Assembly (NCBI RefSeq): GCF_000327385.1
Contig: NW_008708846.1
Location: 217,188-281,187, forward strand
From: Lottia gigantea
Lineage: Eukaryota > Mollusca > Gastropoda > Lottiidae
Direction: 5' to 3'
Length of the DNA: 64,000 nucleotides
Part shown: positions 13,901 to 28,900 of the stretch, in pieces
Layout: every line of letters begins with the position of its first letter
How positions within the stretch are numbered: position 1 is the first letter of the stretch
Program-made: the position numbers and the translations under genes
The notes under the pieces: generated by a model
Told to the model about the DNA's origin: nothing
Seen by the model: only the letters and a program-made list of their open reading frames with translations
Database searches by the model: none

Positions 13901-16900
13901 CTTGTGTGTCTGATAGGACAGAAATTATCTTGTGTGTTCGATAAGATAGAAATTATCTTGTGTGTTCGATAAGATAGAAATTATCTTGTGTGTCTGATAG
14001 GACAGAAATTATCTTGTGTGTTTGATAAGATAGAAATCATCTTGTGTGTTCGATAAGATAGAAATTATCTTGTGTGTCTGATAGGACAGAAATTATCTTG
14101 TGTGTTTGATAAGATAGAAATTATCTTGTGTGTTTTCGATAAGATAGAAATTATCTTGTGTGTTCGAAAAGATAGAAATTATCTTGTGTGTCTGATAGGA
14201 CAGAAATTATCTTGTGTTTTGATAAGATAGAAATTATCTTGTGTGTTCGATAAGATAGAAATTATCTTGTGTGTCTGATAGGACAGAAATTATCTTGTGC
14301 GTTTGATAGGACAGAAATTATCTTGTGTGTTCGATAAGACAGAAATTATCTTGTGTGTCTGATAGGATAGAAATTATCTTGTGTGTTCGATAAGATAGAA
14401 ATTATCTTGTGTGTTCGATAAGATAGAAATTATCTTGTGTGTCTGATAGGACAGAAATTATCTTGTGTGTTTGATAAGATAGAAATCATCTTGTGTGTTT
14501 GATAAGATAGAAATTATCTTGTGTGTTTGATAAGATAGAAATTATCTTGTGTGTTTGATAAGATAGAAATTATCTTGTGTGTTCTATAAGATAGCAATTA
14601 TCTTGTGTGTCTGATTGGAAAGGAATTATCTTGTGTATCTGAAACAAATTGTCTGGTTTATCTGTTGAGATCGAAATAAACTTTAGAGTCTGATTGGATT
14701 GATGTAATTATGTGTGAGGGTATAATTGAATAGACATGTTTGTGAGAGTATAATTAAATAGATATGTTTGTGAGGGTATAATTGAATAGATATGTTTGTG
14801 AGGGTATAATTGAATAGATATGTTTGTGAGGGTATAATTGAATAGACATGTTTGTGAGGGTATAATTGAATAGATATGTTTGTGAGGGTATAATTGAATA
14901 GACATGTTTGTGAGGGTATGTATGTAAAAATTATATTTATATATCTCATTGCTGTGTCTGTTTTTGTGTGATTCTAATTAATTACACAAAATTATCTTCA
15001 TCTTTTTTAGGTGGTGACATTGTTAAACATGCATCTGACATTATAAATTGTGATCAAGAATTAGTTTCTCTTCTTACAAATATGAATATAACAGATGAAA
15101 TAAAAAAAGACATGTACATATCTTATATCGGAGACTTTATTCAGATGAAGTATGGTAATTTCAATGAAAGTCTTCAAAAGGTAGGCTTATGTGGATGTGT
15201 ATCAGTTTTCAACTGAATTTATTGAATTTTGATCGGAATTTTGAGGCTACAGTTTTTATACTCCCACATGGAAATGTGTAAATTCCAAATAACAATAAGA
15301 GTTGAACAAAACCAATCATGAAGATGATTGTGATCTCAGTTGTAAAAAACTATGAAGCTTTGACAGAATGAAGATAGGCTTTAAATAATTAAAACTTCAG
15401 TCAAAATAAACCATTTATTCCTCTAAAAACACACTTCCTCAGGGAGTTCAAAACCAACACAATTCAAATGTGGACATACATTGCCGTCGCCCCCGTCCAT
15501 CCATCCATACAACATTTCTTTTATGCCTGATAGAGGCTACAGCTTTTATCTGATCTTGATGAAACTTAGTATGCATGTATATATTGAGATCTCGGTCATG
15601 TTCGAAATTAGTAATAATTGGATGAATAGTTTCAGAGTTATTGCCCTTGACTTAGTATAAACGCGTTAAATTTTGCTTGTATGCACGAGTTATTGACCTT
15701 GTTTGTGAAAATTTGTTGTGTACACAATAGAGAGCTGGTTTCTTAATGGATTTTGATAAAATTTTGTGTGAATCGTTGTTATAACTTCAGGTTGAACCTT
15801 ATTGAAAATCTAGACAAATCGAAAAATATTTGAATTATTGCCCTTGTTCTTGAAAACGCGTTCAATTTTAATTTGAAAATGTGTTGTGACAGCTGGTTTC
15901 TTGATGGATTTTGATTCAGTTTAGTATCATTGTTTGTTCTCACCTAAGGATATACCCTAGTGAAAATCAGACAAATCGAAAAACATTTAATATGACTTAT
16001 TGCCCTTGTCCTTGAAAACAATTCTGAATAGATTTTTAAAGAAACTTGGTTGAATCACCCTTTCCTTATTGAAAATTATTGCCCTTGACTTAATACAATG
16101 CGTCAAATTTGGCTTGTAGGCACAATAGACTAATTTTTATCTGATCTCGAGGAAACTTGGTATGCATGTATATATGGACAAGATCTCTCGTTGAATGGTT
16201 TTTGAGTTAGGAAAAAACGTGTCGTGATTTGTTTGTGAACACAATAAAGACTACAATTTTCATATTTGACGCTTTTTCGATCAACGGAATTTGAGTAATT
16301 GCCCTTGACTTAGTATAAACGCATCAAAATTTGTTGGCTTGTGAACATGATTGAGGTGACAATTTATGTCAGAATTTTTTGTTTTTTTGTTTAAATGAAC
16401 AATATCTTGCACAAATTAGATGTTTGGTATGATTTGACACAGATTGGTGACTGCCCTTCATATACTGAAAATGTAACAGGGAAGTGGGCGTATCTTGCTA
16501 GGCAACCACTTGTTGATTTCGAGGTTGGGAGGGTTTTATTCCCCAAATATACAGGCCTAGGATGGAACAAATACTTCATTAAGAAAATGAAATTAATGGT
16601 CAGGAAATGCTAGGTATTTTCTTATGTTCTGACTTGAAATTAGATAAAATGATAATTCAACCAATTAATTATACAAAGGTACAAAATGATGGAAATTGAT
16701 GGAGTAATTATCTTTTTAATTGTAGGTAATAATGGAACTATTGATTACTGCTTTAAATCAATGTGAATATTATGCTGAAAAAATGGATATTTGTGAGGTT
16801 TTGGTTGCTGTACATTATGTATATCTAATAACTAAAATTAGAATACAACAATTAATAGAGATAGCTTATATTTATCCTGATGTGATAGGAATTATTCAAC

Positions 16901-19900
16901 AACAACTAGAGAAGAATGGTGGACATCCATTACTTGACAACAGAGTAATGGTAAGTATATTATAAAACAGAGTAATATTCTGATGTATGTTGAGAAATAG
17001 TAGATAAAACTTAAGATAACACGCCCACAGTCGAAACCAACAACCTAAAAATGAAATACAAAAATTTAACTATTCAAGAATTTATGAACATTTCAGATGG
17101 GATCAAGGTCTTAATAGAATTGAAACAATGCAGCTGGTAAAAAAGTAAATAAAAACAGAAAAAATATTCAAGTTCTGACGTAATATGTGTAAAAATCTAC
17201 CTTCATCAGAGAAGAGACACAAAGAAATGTAAAAATTAAAATGAAAACAACCTGTTGATTCTATATTATGTCTCTCTGAATTTATAAGATTAATATGTAT
17301 CAAAATTTTTAAGTGAGATAATGGGAGTTGATGTTAGATTTAGATCTTTTTTGGAATCTGCAGTAGCAGGGGTTTTCAACCTTTTTATACACCCACAAAT
17401 AGTTTTGGAATTGTAATCAATCGATCTGTGGCTTGTGCTCACTCTACAGGTTGAAAACCCCTGCTGTAGATGTATGCCTTCTCATGTGACTGTTATTTTG
17501 TCAGTTTCCGAAAAAAAGGTTTTAATCTAAAAATATCATTTTTTGTTTCAACCTATTTAGACAATTGATGTCATGGCTCTGTCAATACTGTTAGAAAGTT
17601 TAGAACCAGAAAAAAAACAGTTGACTTCACCAGAAGGAAGAAAGGAATGGTTTGAAAGAGCATGTAAATATTTAACAGTTACTGAGAAAATCTTAGATAG
17701 TTCTGAAGAACAGAATGGACTAGAATATTCACCAATCTGTAAAGAATTCCTTCTGCGAATAAGGTATATTTAATTTCTGCCTTTTTGGATTATAGTAGTC
17801 AGTTCACAGCTCCAGTTTGTGGAGCTCAATTCAAGTTATCTATAACACTGTTTAGAATCCAACACATACTTCATTTACATTTTTTATACACATCATATGG
17901 GGGCTTATATTGGTGTCACCCATGTCAGTCTATCCTTCTGTGCTTCCGTTGGTCCGTCGACAATTGCTCGTAAACACTCTATAAGGCACAATTCTTGACG
18001 GATTTTGACGAAACTTGGTAAGAAAGTTTGTAATGACCCAAGGATGAACCCTATTGAAAATTTAAAAAATCGTAAAATACTTTGAATGAGTTTTTTCCCT
18101 TGATCTTGAATTGCTCGGAAACAACCTAGAAGGCAGAATTCTTAACAGAATTTGACGAAACTTTGTGTGAGTGTTTGTAATCACCCAAGAATGATCCCTG
18201 TTGAAATTCAGAAAAAACAATTCATGATTCTTGATTGATTAAAAGCGAACCTGTTAATTTTCATCCAAGGATGAAGTGTATGAAAAATAAAACAATTCAG
18301 AAAATCAAAAACATCAAATATTTTTGACAAAATGTTGATTTTTTGGCTCGAAAACAATCAAGAAGGGATTATATTTGACTGATTTTGATTAAACTTGGTG
18401 AAAATGTTATCATCTCACAAGGATAATCCTAATGAAGTAAAAAAAAAAAAAAATATTTGATATGAATTTCAGTCACTTTTTATACGCCTTTTTATATGCC
18501 TACATTATAATGTGGTTGTATATTGTAGTCGGTCCCCGTCTGTTCACATTTGGCTCATACTCACTCTTCAGGCTACAATTCTTTATGGATTCTTTTGATT
18601 TTTATTTTGTATGTCAATGTCATTATGAAGATGATCCATATCGATTTTTGTGATGATCTGATCATTTTTCACCCAAATATCATGTCTAACTTAGTGTTTT
18701 CACTCTTTTGCAAATCTTCAAACAACAAATCTTTTTTGATTTTTATATGCCCACACATAGTATGGAAGCATATTGTCATCCATCCGTCTGTTCTCAATTG
18801 GCTCACGCTCACCCTACAGGCAACAAACAATGATTTGTACTCGCAATCAAAGCTTCTGTTGGGCTAAGCAACGCTATCTTTTAAAAAAAAAAAAACATTC
18901 AGCTTCTAATTTGTATACATTCTACATAACACAATATATAACAGATTGTGATAAAATTTTGTGAAAAACGAATTTTTCTGTATAAGGGTTTGACCCTAAA
19001 AAAAATTACAGATTTTAAAAGAAATGTATGACTAAAGTTTAAAATTGATGTTGGTTGTTGTTCCATCAGATGTTCCAATTCCAACCAAGCCTGGCAAGCT
19101 ATCTTTTTATATTGTCGTTGCCCCTGTCCATTCGTCCGTCTGTCCACAATTGGCTTGTAAACGCAATAGAGACAACAGTTTTTATCTGATTTGAATGAAA
19201 TTTGGTGTGATCATTTATATTTATGAGATCTTGGACAAGTTCGAATTTGACGATCTTTTGATGAACGGTTTTTGAGTTATTGCCCTTGACTCATGAAAAA
19301 TGCGTCAAAATTTGGTTGTGAACACATTAGAGACTAGTTTTCATCCAATTTCAATGAAATTTGGTGTGAATATTTATAATGATGAGATCTTGGACAGGTT
19401 CGAATTTCGATGAATGGTTTTTGAGTTATTGCCCTTGACTGAAAATTGCGTCAAAATTTGTTTGTGAACACAATAAAGACTACAGTTTCCATCCAATTTA
19501 AATGAAATTTGGTTAATATTTATAATAATGACGAGTTCAAATTTGGCTATCTTTCGATGAATGGTTTTTGAGTTATTGCTCTTGATTTATGAAAAACGCA
19601 TCAAAATTTGGTTGTGAACACATTAGAGAGTACAGTTTTTATCCGATTTAAATGAAATTTGGTATGATCATTTATGATGATGAGATCTTAGTCAAGATTG
19701 AATTTGACAATTTTTCGATCAACGGAATTTGAGTTATTGCCTTTGAAAAAACGCATCAAAATTTGTTGGCGATAGAGGTGACAGTTTATGTCAGAATTAA
19801 ATAATGTGTATATGTTTAAATCAACAATATCTTGCTCTAAATTAGATTTTTGGTATGATTTGACACAGATAGGAAAATGTATCAGGAAAGTGGGTGTATC

Positions 19901-22900
19901 TTGCTAGGCAACCTCTTGTTTTACTGTTAATAGCATATTTAGATTGTCATTTACTATAAGTTATATAATTGCAAATTGGCCTAAATATGTATATTACAGA
20001 TGCTTGTGGACCAGAATAATGACTATAAAACTTTTCATAGAACATTTTTCATCTGAATCTAATAAGAAAACTGATCAATCTATAAGATGGCAAATGTTAT
20101 GGATGGTAAGTAATAAAACATTATTGTAACTAAATTTATTAACCTTAATGTATTTATGCACCATAGCCAAGTGATTTTAGAACTGTATGTAAATAAATAC
20201 GATAAAGGAATTAATAAAAAGTATTTTGATTCAATTTAGTGAACTTCGGTTTCTTGATGTTTTGTAAAATTTCAGCAATTGACAGAGAATGCTGACTTAC
20301 ACAAAATTGAATGTTTGCAAAAAGTTGAAAAATTCCTTAAAATGATAAATAGTTCAGTTTTGAAAAAGTTGTTAGGGTAAGTATGAGAACTTTGATTCTT
20401 TATAGATATTTTAATCAATATATAATTTTGTATTAAGCTATGAATTTTCGAAAGAAATGCTAGTAGTTGTTGACACTGATCATCTATCATGATTATCTTC
20501 AGATTGGAAGTATTTTTCATGTGGGAATCACTTAGGGTAAAGATTCATAATTTTGAAGGAAATCAATCATACATAACAATGACCTGTTTTAATGGGTATC
20601 CAAATACTCTGAAAAATACTCTGAATAGTTAATTTTGCTTTAAATATCTGGTGAATAACTACATTTAAATGCAAATAAACAATTCGGCCTCCCAAAAAGG
20701 CATTTTAAACCCTTAAAATATTTTCATTTTGTAGAGATATAGGAAAATGTTCAAAGTGTGGCAATCCATTTGAATCGACCCCACTGCAATTACCCTGCCA
20801 ACATAAAGTATGTGATAGTTGCTATAATGATATTAGAAAAGATGTATATAAAGTTTGTCCTGAGTGTCAGAAAGTGATTCCTTCAGAATTTGATAATCAA
20901 ATACAAAGGTCTAATGACAGGTGAGTTGTAAACTAAATGAGATAGTGTTAGAAATGATTATCTTTTAATTCAATTTGCTTAAAGATGGGTTTCCTTATTT
21001 TTTAGTGTCATATTAAGAAAACTATTTGATTAACTGGTGTTTCTAATGAATTGTCATGTATTCTTAATCATATCATTATGTTCTTATTGCATATAACCAA
21101 TCATAAATATCTGTGTTTGTACGGTCTGGATAAACAAAAAAAGACTTTTTGACCTTTCTTGATCGGTCACTCATTGGAATTCTGGTATTTTTCTTATAAT
21201 TGAGCTAATTATGAATTAAATGTGGAATTGTGAGACAAACTGGTATTTTTCCAAGTCATAAGAACACCTCTAGTTTCTATTCATATTATTAAAAGCATTA
21301 GCATTTTCATAAATGAAAATAAGGGGACCCATCTTTAAAGGGATTGACATGGAAATAGTCGTTTAGATGGGTAAAGAATGTGGCGGCTGTGCACTTGGAA
21401 GATCTCTTACAATTGGAAGTGAATTACTAGCCAGTCTAATTAAGATTAGACCAAACTTTTCGGGTTTTGTTTCATTCGCTTTTATTTTTAATATAACTAA
21501 TTCAGTTATTGTCTAACTACAGCCTCTCTCCAGCGCTGGCATTTAATGACACGGTGCTTATCAGGTTAGGTCGCAAAGGTTTTTGAAGAACATTGAAGAG
21601 GGCTGTCGTTAGACTCTTACTGAAGTGGCCATTTTAAAAATAAAAACTAATAAAAAAAAGTAACCAATGTTTGGTAGCATAACTGTCTTGGCAAGAATTT
21701 TCATTACCTCAGAGTGGAGGACTTAAATGTTAAATCCCATTTTATTGCATTTATTTAAATTTAATTTGAATTTCTTTGTAAAATATATACCACGGTTTTT
21801 CACGTTAGGATGATTTTAATGAGTAAGACACATGGTATATATGACTTGAAACATGAATAAAATGATTGACAGTTTGAACTTATTACGGCATTGATCACAT
21901 TACCGTTCTATCCAATGAAATAGAAGCTCATGCAAGTCAAAATTTTTGTTTTAAGAAGGGGTGGAGCTTCAGTCATGCATTAACATCACTATGAATATGT
22001 TGTAGCATATCTAAGCTCCACCTACTTTCCTCTAAGATTATTTTTGGCCTTCATATTCAGTTATCCAAGTATGGTACAACAACAAATTGCTGATAAGAAA
22101 GCATGGTTTTCCTCAAACACACATTTAAAGGAAAAAATGGAGTTTGTGTTACAAATAACTTGACTTTGTGAAGCCATTATCATTATTTGCTTGATGTTAT
22201 AATTACTATTTTATATGACTCTTTTCCTTTCTTTCAGTGATGATCAAAATGAAATAAAAAACTTTCAAAGGAATTGTAACTCATTTTTGATGGCCTTGGT
22301 ATCAAAACTGTGTTTCACATCAAATCAGCCTCCTGAACCTGCAGTGATAGAGAAGCTAATGGAATATATTGCTATAAATATACGTCCTACATCCACATCA
22401 TCCACACATATACAGACCAAACCAATGAGTGTGTTCACTAATGTGATTGATCCCACACCAGTTTGTAGACTGTTCTTGTTAAAGTTGTTAGCAAAGAAAA
22501 GGTACTAAGATTTTTATGCACTTGCATCATTATACGCCCACATCTCTTTATGTGGACGTATATTGTCAGCACCCCCGTCCGTCGGTCCGTCCGTCAACAT
22601 TTGCTTGTAAACGCTTTAAAAACTAGATTGTTTGATGGAATCAAATGAAATTGGGTATGTGTATATATATTCATAAAACGAAGATCAAGTTCGAATTTGA
22701 GCTATTTTCAACCGTTAGAAGCAGAGTTATTGCCCTTGCCCCAAATCTTGAATATGCTATTACTCTCTTAGTTTTCAACCGATTTTTATGAAACTTAAAA
22801 TGGATGTTTCGTATTTACCATCCGCATGCCCTGGTGGGCGTATATGGCTGTGGTCCACTATCTTTTTTCTACTTTTGTCAAATTCTGCAATTACCTTATG

Positions 22901-25900
22901 CTCCACTGTATAAAACTTTATTCCAGATGCTTCCAGTTCTTTATTGTTATGTTAAAGGGATATTCTGCTTTTTTTGTGGGTCAAAAAGTTTTTTGCTCAA
23001 ATTTGTGACAACTACACACCAAAATCTAGAGAAATGTGTCCCTTAAAGTATCTGAAAGTTTTAACTTCTATTTAAAAACATTACATAAACTTTTAAAGTT
23101 CGTTATGCTTTATGGAAGCTGTTATACAACTACTGTACGGATTTAAGTAAAATAAATGCCTAATTCTCTAAAGGTTTCAACCATTATAAAGCCAAACACC
23201 AAAACTACGTCAAACTGCTTAATTAACAATTAGTTCTGAATGATTTTAATTAACCTTTTTAAAAAAATACTCATAGATCAAACTTTAGAGTCCGATCACA
23301 ATCCGATTTTTTTTTTTACTTTCTGTTTTTTCCACATTTCGACCCCAATCCGCTAAACACAGATCATAATATGATCAAGATATTATAATCACCCAAGAAT
23401 GAGCCCTATTTAAAATCAGAAGAAGGTCATTGCAATGTTATCATTCCAATTTTTATACGCCCACATGAAATGGGGGGCGTATATTGCCGTCACCTATGTC
23501 CGTCCGTTTGTCCACAATTGCTCGTAAACACTCTACAAGACACAATTCTTAACGGATTTTGACAAAACTTGGTATGAGTGTTCGTAATCACCCAAGAATG
23601 AACCATATTGAAAATCAGAAGAATCGAAAAATATTTAGTATAAGTTATTGCCCTTGTTCTTGAAAACGCTTTCAAATTTTAGGTCGTAAACACTCTAGAA
23701 GGAACAATTCTTGATGGATTTTGACGAAACTTGACATGAGTGTTTGTTATCAACCATGGATAAACCCTATTGAAAATCAGAAAAATCGAAAAATATTTAG
23801 TATGAGTTATTGCCCTTGTTAGTGAAAACGCGTTCAATTTTTAGCTCGTAAACACTCTAGAAGGGATAATTGTTGACGGATTTTGACGAAACTTAAAATG
23901 AGTGTTTGCTATCACACAAGGATAAACCCTATTGAAAATCAGAAAAATCAAAAAATAATTAGTATGAGTTATTGCCCTTGCTATTGGAAACACGTTCAAT
24001 TTTTAGCTCGTATTCACTCTAGAAGGCACAATTGTTGACAGATTTTGATGAAACTTGATGTGAATGTTCGTTATCACCCAAGGATGAACCCTATCGAAAA
24101 TCAGAAGAATTGAAAAAATATTTAGTATGAGTTATTGCCCTTGTTCTGGAAAACGCTTTCAAATTTAGCTCTTAAACACTAAAAGGCATGATTCTTACTG
24201 GATTTTGACAAAACTTGGTTTTATTATTCAGCCCCGCGCTGAAGATTGAATATTTGCCTTCTAGAGTTTTTACGAGCTAAAAATTGATCAATATTATTCA
24301 GTATCGCCCTAAAGAGTTCAAAAAAAGTGTATGACTGAAGGTTGAATATTTCATACTGGTGATTGTTACTGTACTGCTAAATATTTTTATTCAAAATCAA
24401 AGCTGCCAGTGGGCATATATTAACTTGCCTGGCAAGCTATTTTTATTGTAATATCACTAACAAATTTGGTATCATAAGAATCTGACACTGAGAAATGTGA
24501 CCAATATTTTACTCATCAATTATTGCCACCATTCAGGCAGTTTTATACTGGTTAGTATTTGAAACCATAATGTTACATTTCGCAATTTTCTGTCTGGTTG
24601 GTAGACAACAAATTTCCATTGTCCTTTACCTTAAATGTAGTGGCTTTACCATATCTTCCTTATTTCAGCCATTGAAGCAGATTTATCTCCTTCATACAAA
24701 CTATGGGTGTTTTGAAACCTTGATGAGCAGCATCTACATTTCATATACTATATCTTTTATGTACAGTCATCATGTATCAAAATGTATGCATTGTTGCTAA
24801 ATTGTTTCAGGTTTTTTGTGGTGTGCTCATGGCAATTTCTTTGATCTGGGCTCCATGCAGGAATCTATTGTAATAATAAATCCATTTAAAACAGGATACA
24901 CAATTATTATTATAGCGGCCAAGATTAGTTCAACATACATAGATTTATCTGATAGTTGATGACTTTAAATTTTCTTTTAGTTTTGATGTAGTTGAAAGTT
25001 ACCTCCAGAAATATTTTGAATATGCCCAACATGTAATAGAACAAGAGGCAGATGTACCAAAGAAACAACTTTTTGTTGAATTTTGTTTCCTAGTTTGCCA
25101 ATGCTTAGAGGTCAGTTTCTCATTGTTTTTCTTTTATATCAGAATGCTGGTAAAACTCAATGATAGTTACATCAGAATATTAATCATTACATGTACATCT
25201 ATCAGAGTCACTCTCTGACAGCATTGAAAATAACTGAACATTTTATTTTTGATAACAGAGTAATAACTTAGACTGAGGTTTGTTTTATTTAAAAAAATAA
25301 ACATGGTGATGAAGCACAAGTTTTCTGGTAAAAGGCCAATAAATTAACACTTAACTAATTTTTCATATAAAGACTCAATAACAAATCATTTTCTATCGTG
25401 GGTAGGTACATCCAATAGAAGTTTTAAAAAAAACATCAATGAGGAAATACATTCTTTTTGCCCTTTCTGCTTAATATACATATATACATAAATAAATTCC
25501 AACATCAAACGTTTTCAAATCACTTGATATCTTTATTACAGGATATGTTGTATGAAAGAAGTTTAGACTCTGTTGACCAATATAAAGATGAAATACAGAC
25601 AGCTACTCAGTATTTAGATAGAGCTGCGCTATACCTACTGGATAACTGTGAAGTAATTGGGAAGTTAAACCATATTTCAAGGTGCCGATTTGGTTTGGAT
25701 ATCACAGCAAAATACCTTAATATGTGTTGCAAAACAAAAAGAGTACCAAACGCAGATATGAAGAGACTTTTCAAAGCAGCTAAAGACGTGTTGAACATTG
25801 AACCTAACTGGATGTGGCCAAAGTAAGAAATACTTAAATATCCTTATGGGCTGCATTGATCTAAAATGTGTTGACTGTTTATCCGGTGGGTGAAATACTA

Positions 25901-28900
25901 ATATATATTTTCATTGCTCTCGGCTGAGGGAAGTTGAAATCGGCTTGTTAGTTTAGAAATTTTCGACCAACAAAAAAAGCCGAATGTCCTTTTAAGTCAT
26001 ATCTTAGTTTATAAGTAAGTTAGTTACTTATACTAAGCTAAGAAGCTGAATTTAATTCATATAGGGGTTTTCAACCTGGAATTAAGTACCTCGTTCTATT
26101 CATTTTGTTCTATATTTTGCGACATTCAAGGATAAGGATAAGGATAAGGAAAATGTACAAAGAAATTGGATTAATAGTTGTTTGTTACTTTCAATTGAAA
26201 TGAAAAGTCTGAAATTTCTTCAATAAAAAATTTCTGCCATGATAAGGCTGCCTGCTTCTTTAGGGTTATCAGGTGGTTGCTTGCTTGAATAAGGTCTAGT
26301 CAATGAGCCAATGGCTTATGACTTTCAGAGATTTAATGTTCACTGGCAAGCAGTACATATTCATGAAATAAATACAGAAAGCGTTGATATCACTCAGGAC
26401 CCATTTGCAGTGCCAGTCACATAAATTTCTGATGATGATGACGAATGCCAGACGGAGATCCTGATTGTTCACAAAGACTCAAGTACAAATTAACCTTTAG
26501 AATGGGAATCAATTTCTTGATTCTGGATCTGGATGACCCTCATGACTGTGTTTGATGAAATTACACACACTGTGTTTAGTATTAACTTGATGAATGGCTG
26601 CCAATTTAATATTACTGAATATCATGACTAAATCACAGAATTCATGCAGGCGTTGTTTAATTGATCAGTATCCTGAAAGTGGTGATAGAAAGAAAAAGGT
26701 TGAAAACTCCTATTCCATGATATTGCTTTGTGTTTTGTAAAGATTCCAAAAAGATGACTATGTTTGACTTTTGTTACCATGAGAAGGGCTTGATATTGAT
26801 ATTATTATCGATGACAGGCTATTGATCAATTCTAAATACTAAATTAGTAGCATATTCAAATATTTAATTCCATTGGTTATTTCTGTGTCATTTAAGTTAA
26901 TAATATGGATGGATTAATGGATTATTATAGTTTATTGTGGATAAGTTATGTGCTGAAGGGAAACTTTGATGAATAGTTTAGTAAATGACTGTCCTAACAA
27001 CTGTTGTCTTATTTATGTTTCACCTTTTTATTCTTAACAAAATAATCTTCCTCATTTTTTTTAAAGGAAATACTTAATAAAGCAAATCTGTCGAATGTAT
27101 GGAACAGATATTTATACCACACTCATGGATGATGATCAATTTAAATGGATTGGTTTTGAAAATAAAGAGGTTTGTTTTTTGTTGACGAAAAGAACTTTTG
27201 CTCAATTTTGGGCAACTAAATTACTTGAAATGCTTAGCAACATAAAAGTCAGATTGTTGTAAACATCCACATCTGTCAGTGCACAGTGTCAGTGTCTTTG
27301 TAGTGCACAAAGATGCGTATCCTTTAAGTGCTTGGAATTTGCATATTTCAGGTGTATATTGCTGCTGGATATAGCAGTGAGCTACATTTTTTATACGCCC
27401 ACATATTGCCGTCACCCATGTCCATCCATCGGTCCATACGTCCGTCCACAATTGCTCGTAAACACTCTACAAGTCACAATTCTTGGCTGATTTCGATGAA
27501 ACTCGGTATGGTTGTACCATGTAATCACCCAAGGATGAACCCTATTGAAAATCAGAAAGATCGAAAAATAATTAGTATGAGTTATTGCCCTTGTTCCTGA
27601 AAACGCGTTCAATTTTAGCTTGTAAACACTCTAGAAGGCACAATTCTTGATGGATTTTGACGAAACTTGGCATGAGTGTTTGTTATCACCCATGGATAAA
27701 TCCTATTGAAAATCAGAAAAATTGAAAAATATTTAGTATGAGTTATTGCCCTTGTTCTTGAAAACGTGTTCAAATTTAGCTTGTAAACACTCTAAAAGGG
27801 ACAATTCTTGACGGATTTTGGCAAATCTTGGTGTGAGTGTTCGTTATCACCCAAGGATGGACCCTATTGAAAATCAGAAGAATCGGAAAATATTGAGTAT
27901 GAGTTATTGGACTTGTTCTTGAAAACTCGTTCAATTTGTAGCTCGTAAAAACTCTAGAAGGCATGATTCTTGCCAGATTTTGACAAAACTTGGTTTTATT
28001 ATTCAGTACCGCACTGAAGATTGAATGTTTGTCTTCTAGAATTTTCACGAGCTAAAAATTGAACACGTTTTCAAGAACAAGGGCAATAACTCATACTCAA
28101 TATTATTCAGTATCGCCCTAAAGAGTTCAAAAGAAGTGTATGACTAAAAGTTGAATATTTCATACTGGTGATTGTTACTGTTCTGCTAAATATTTTTATT
28201 CAAAATCAAAGCTGCCAGTGGGCGTATATTACCTTGCCTGGCAAGCTATCTTAATTACTTAATATGTCATAAACTCGCCAAAAATCCATCTGAACATGTC
28301 AATATAAATTACATGGTAAATGGCTATCAAGTTTATTAGATGAATTGAAGCAAAATGAGAACATAATTATTAATGGATGGAAAACGGTATTAAGAAGATA
28401 ACTAAGTAATGAATAAAGCGAGCAGTTGTAGGCACATTTTATTTAATTTCCAGTTTTAAAATGCCTGGTTATATTTAAGTGGTCAAAGCTTATTAACAAT
28501 GTTTGTAAGCAAATGAAAAATACTTCTATACAGAACAGATGTGATAGTTTGGTTTGTATAGATCATAAGTTCAGATTTCATTTATCAAGGACACTTTAGC
28601 CTTATGAAGCATTTTCTTATTGAAGTGTCTTTTCTGGTAAAATTTGATTTATCATTTGATTATATATTTTTTAAGCCTTTAGTTCAAGATAGATTTATAA
28701 TATATGGTGAAAACTATCTAAATATTAGAAAACAGTTATCATTAGTTGATATGGGATCCAATGTTAAACAACTCAATGAGTTAAAGGTAACTTTTAAATT
28801 GATATTGAAGTGTACTTCTTATTATATTTGGAGATGCAAAAAACTCCAATAACTTGTTTTGCATATCTCTAGCACTATATCACCCAATAAATGTTCAAAC

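Noticed and set aside
13108-14640. CRISPR-like look of a regular 28-bp repeat
   Set aside because: Units are contiguous with no unique spacers, and the genome is animal.
14683-14949. Minus-strand frames with repeated IQLYPHKH
   Set aside because: Produced by the 28-bp array at 14709-14918.
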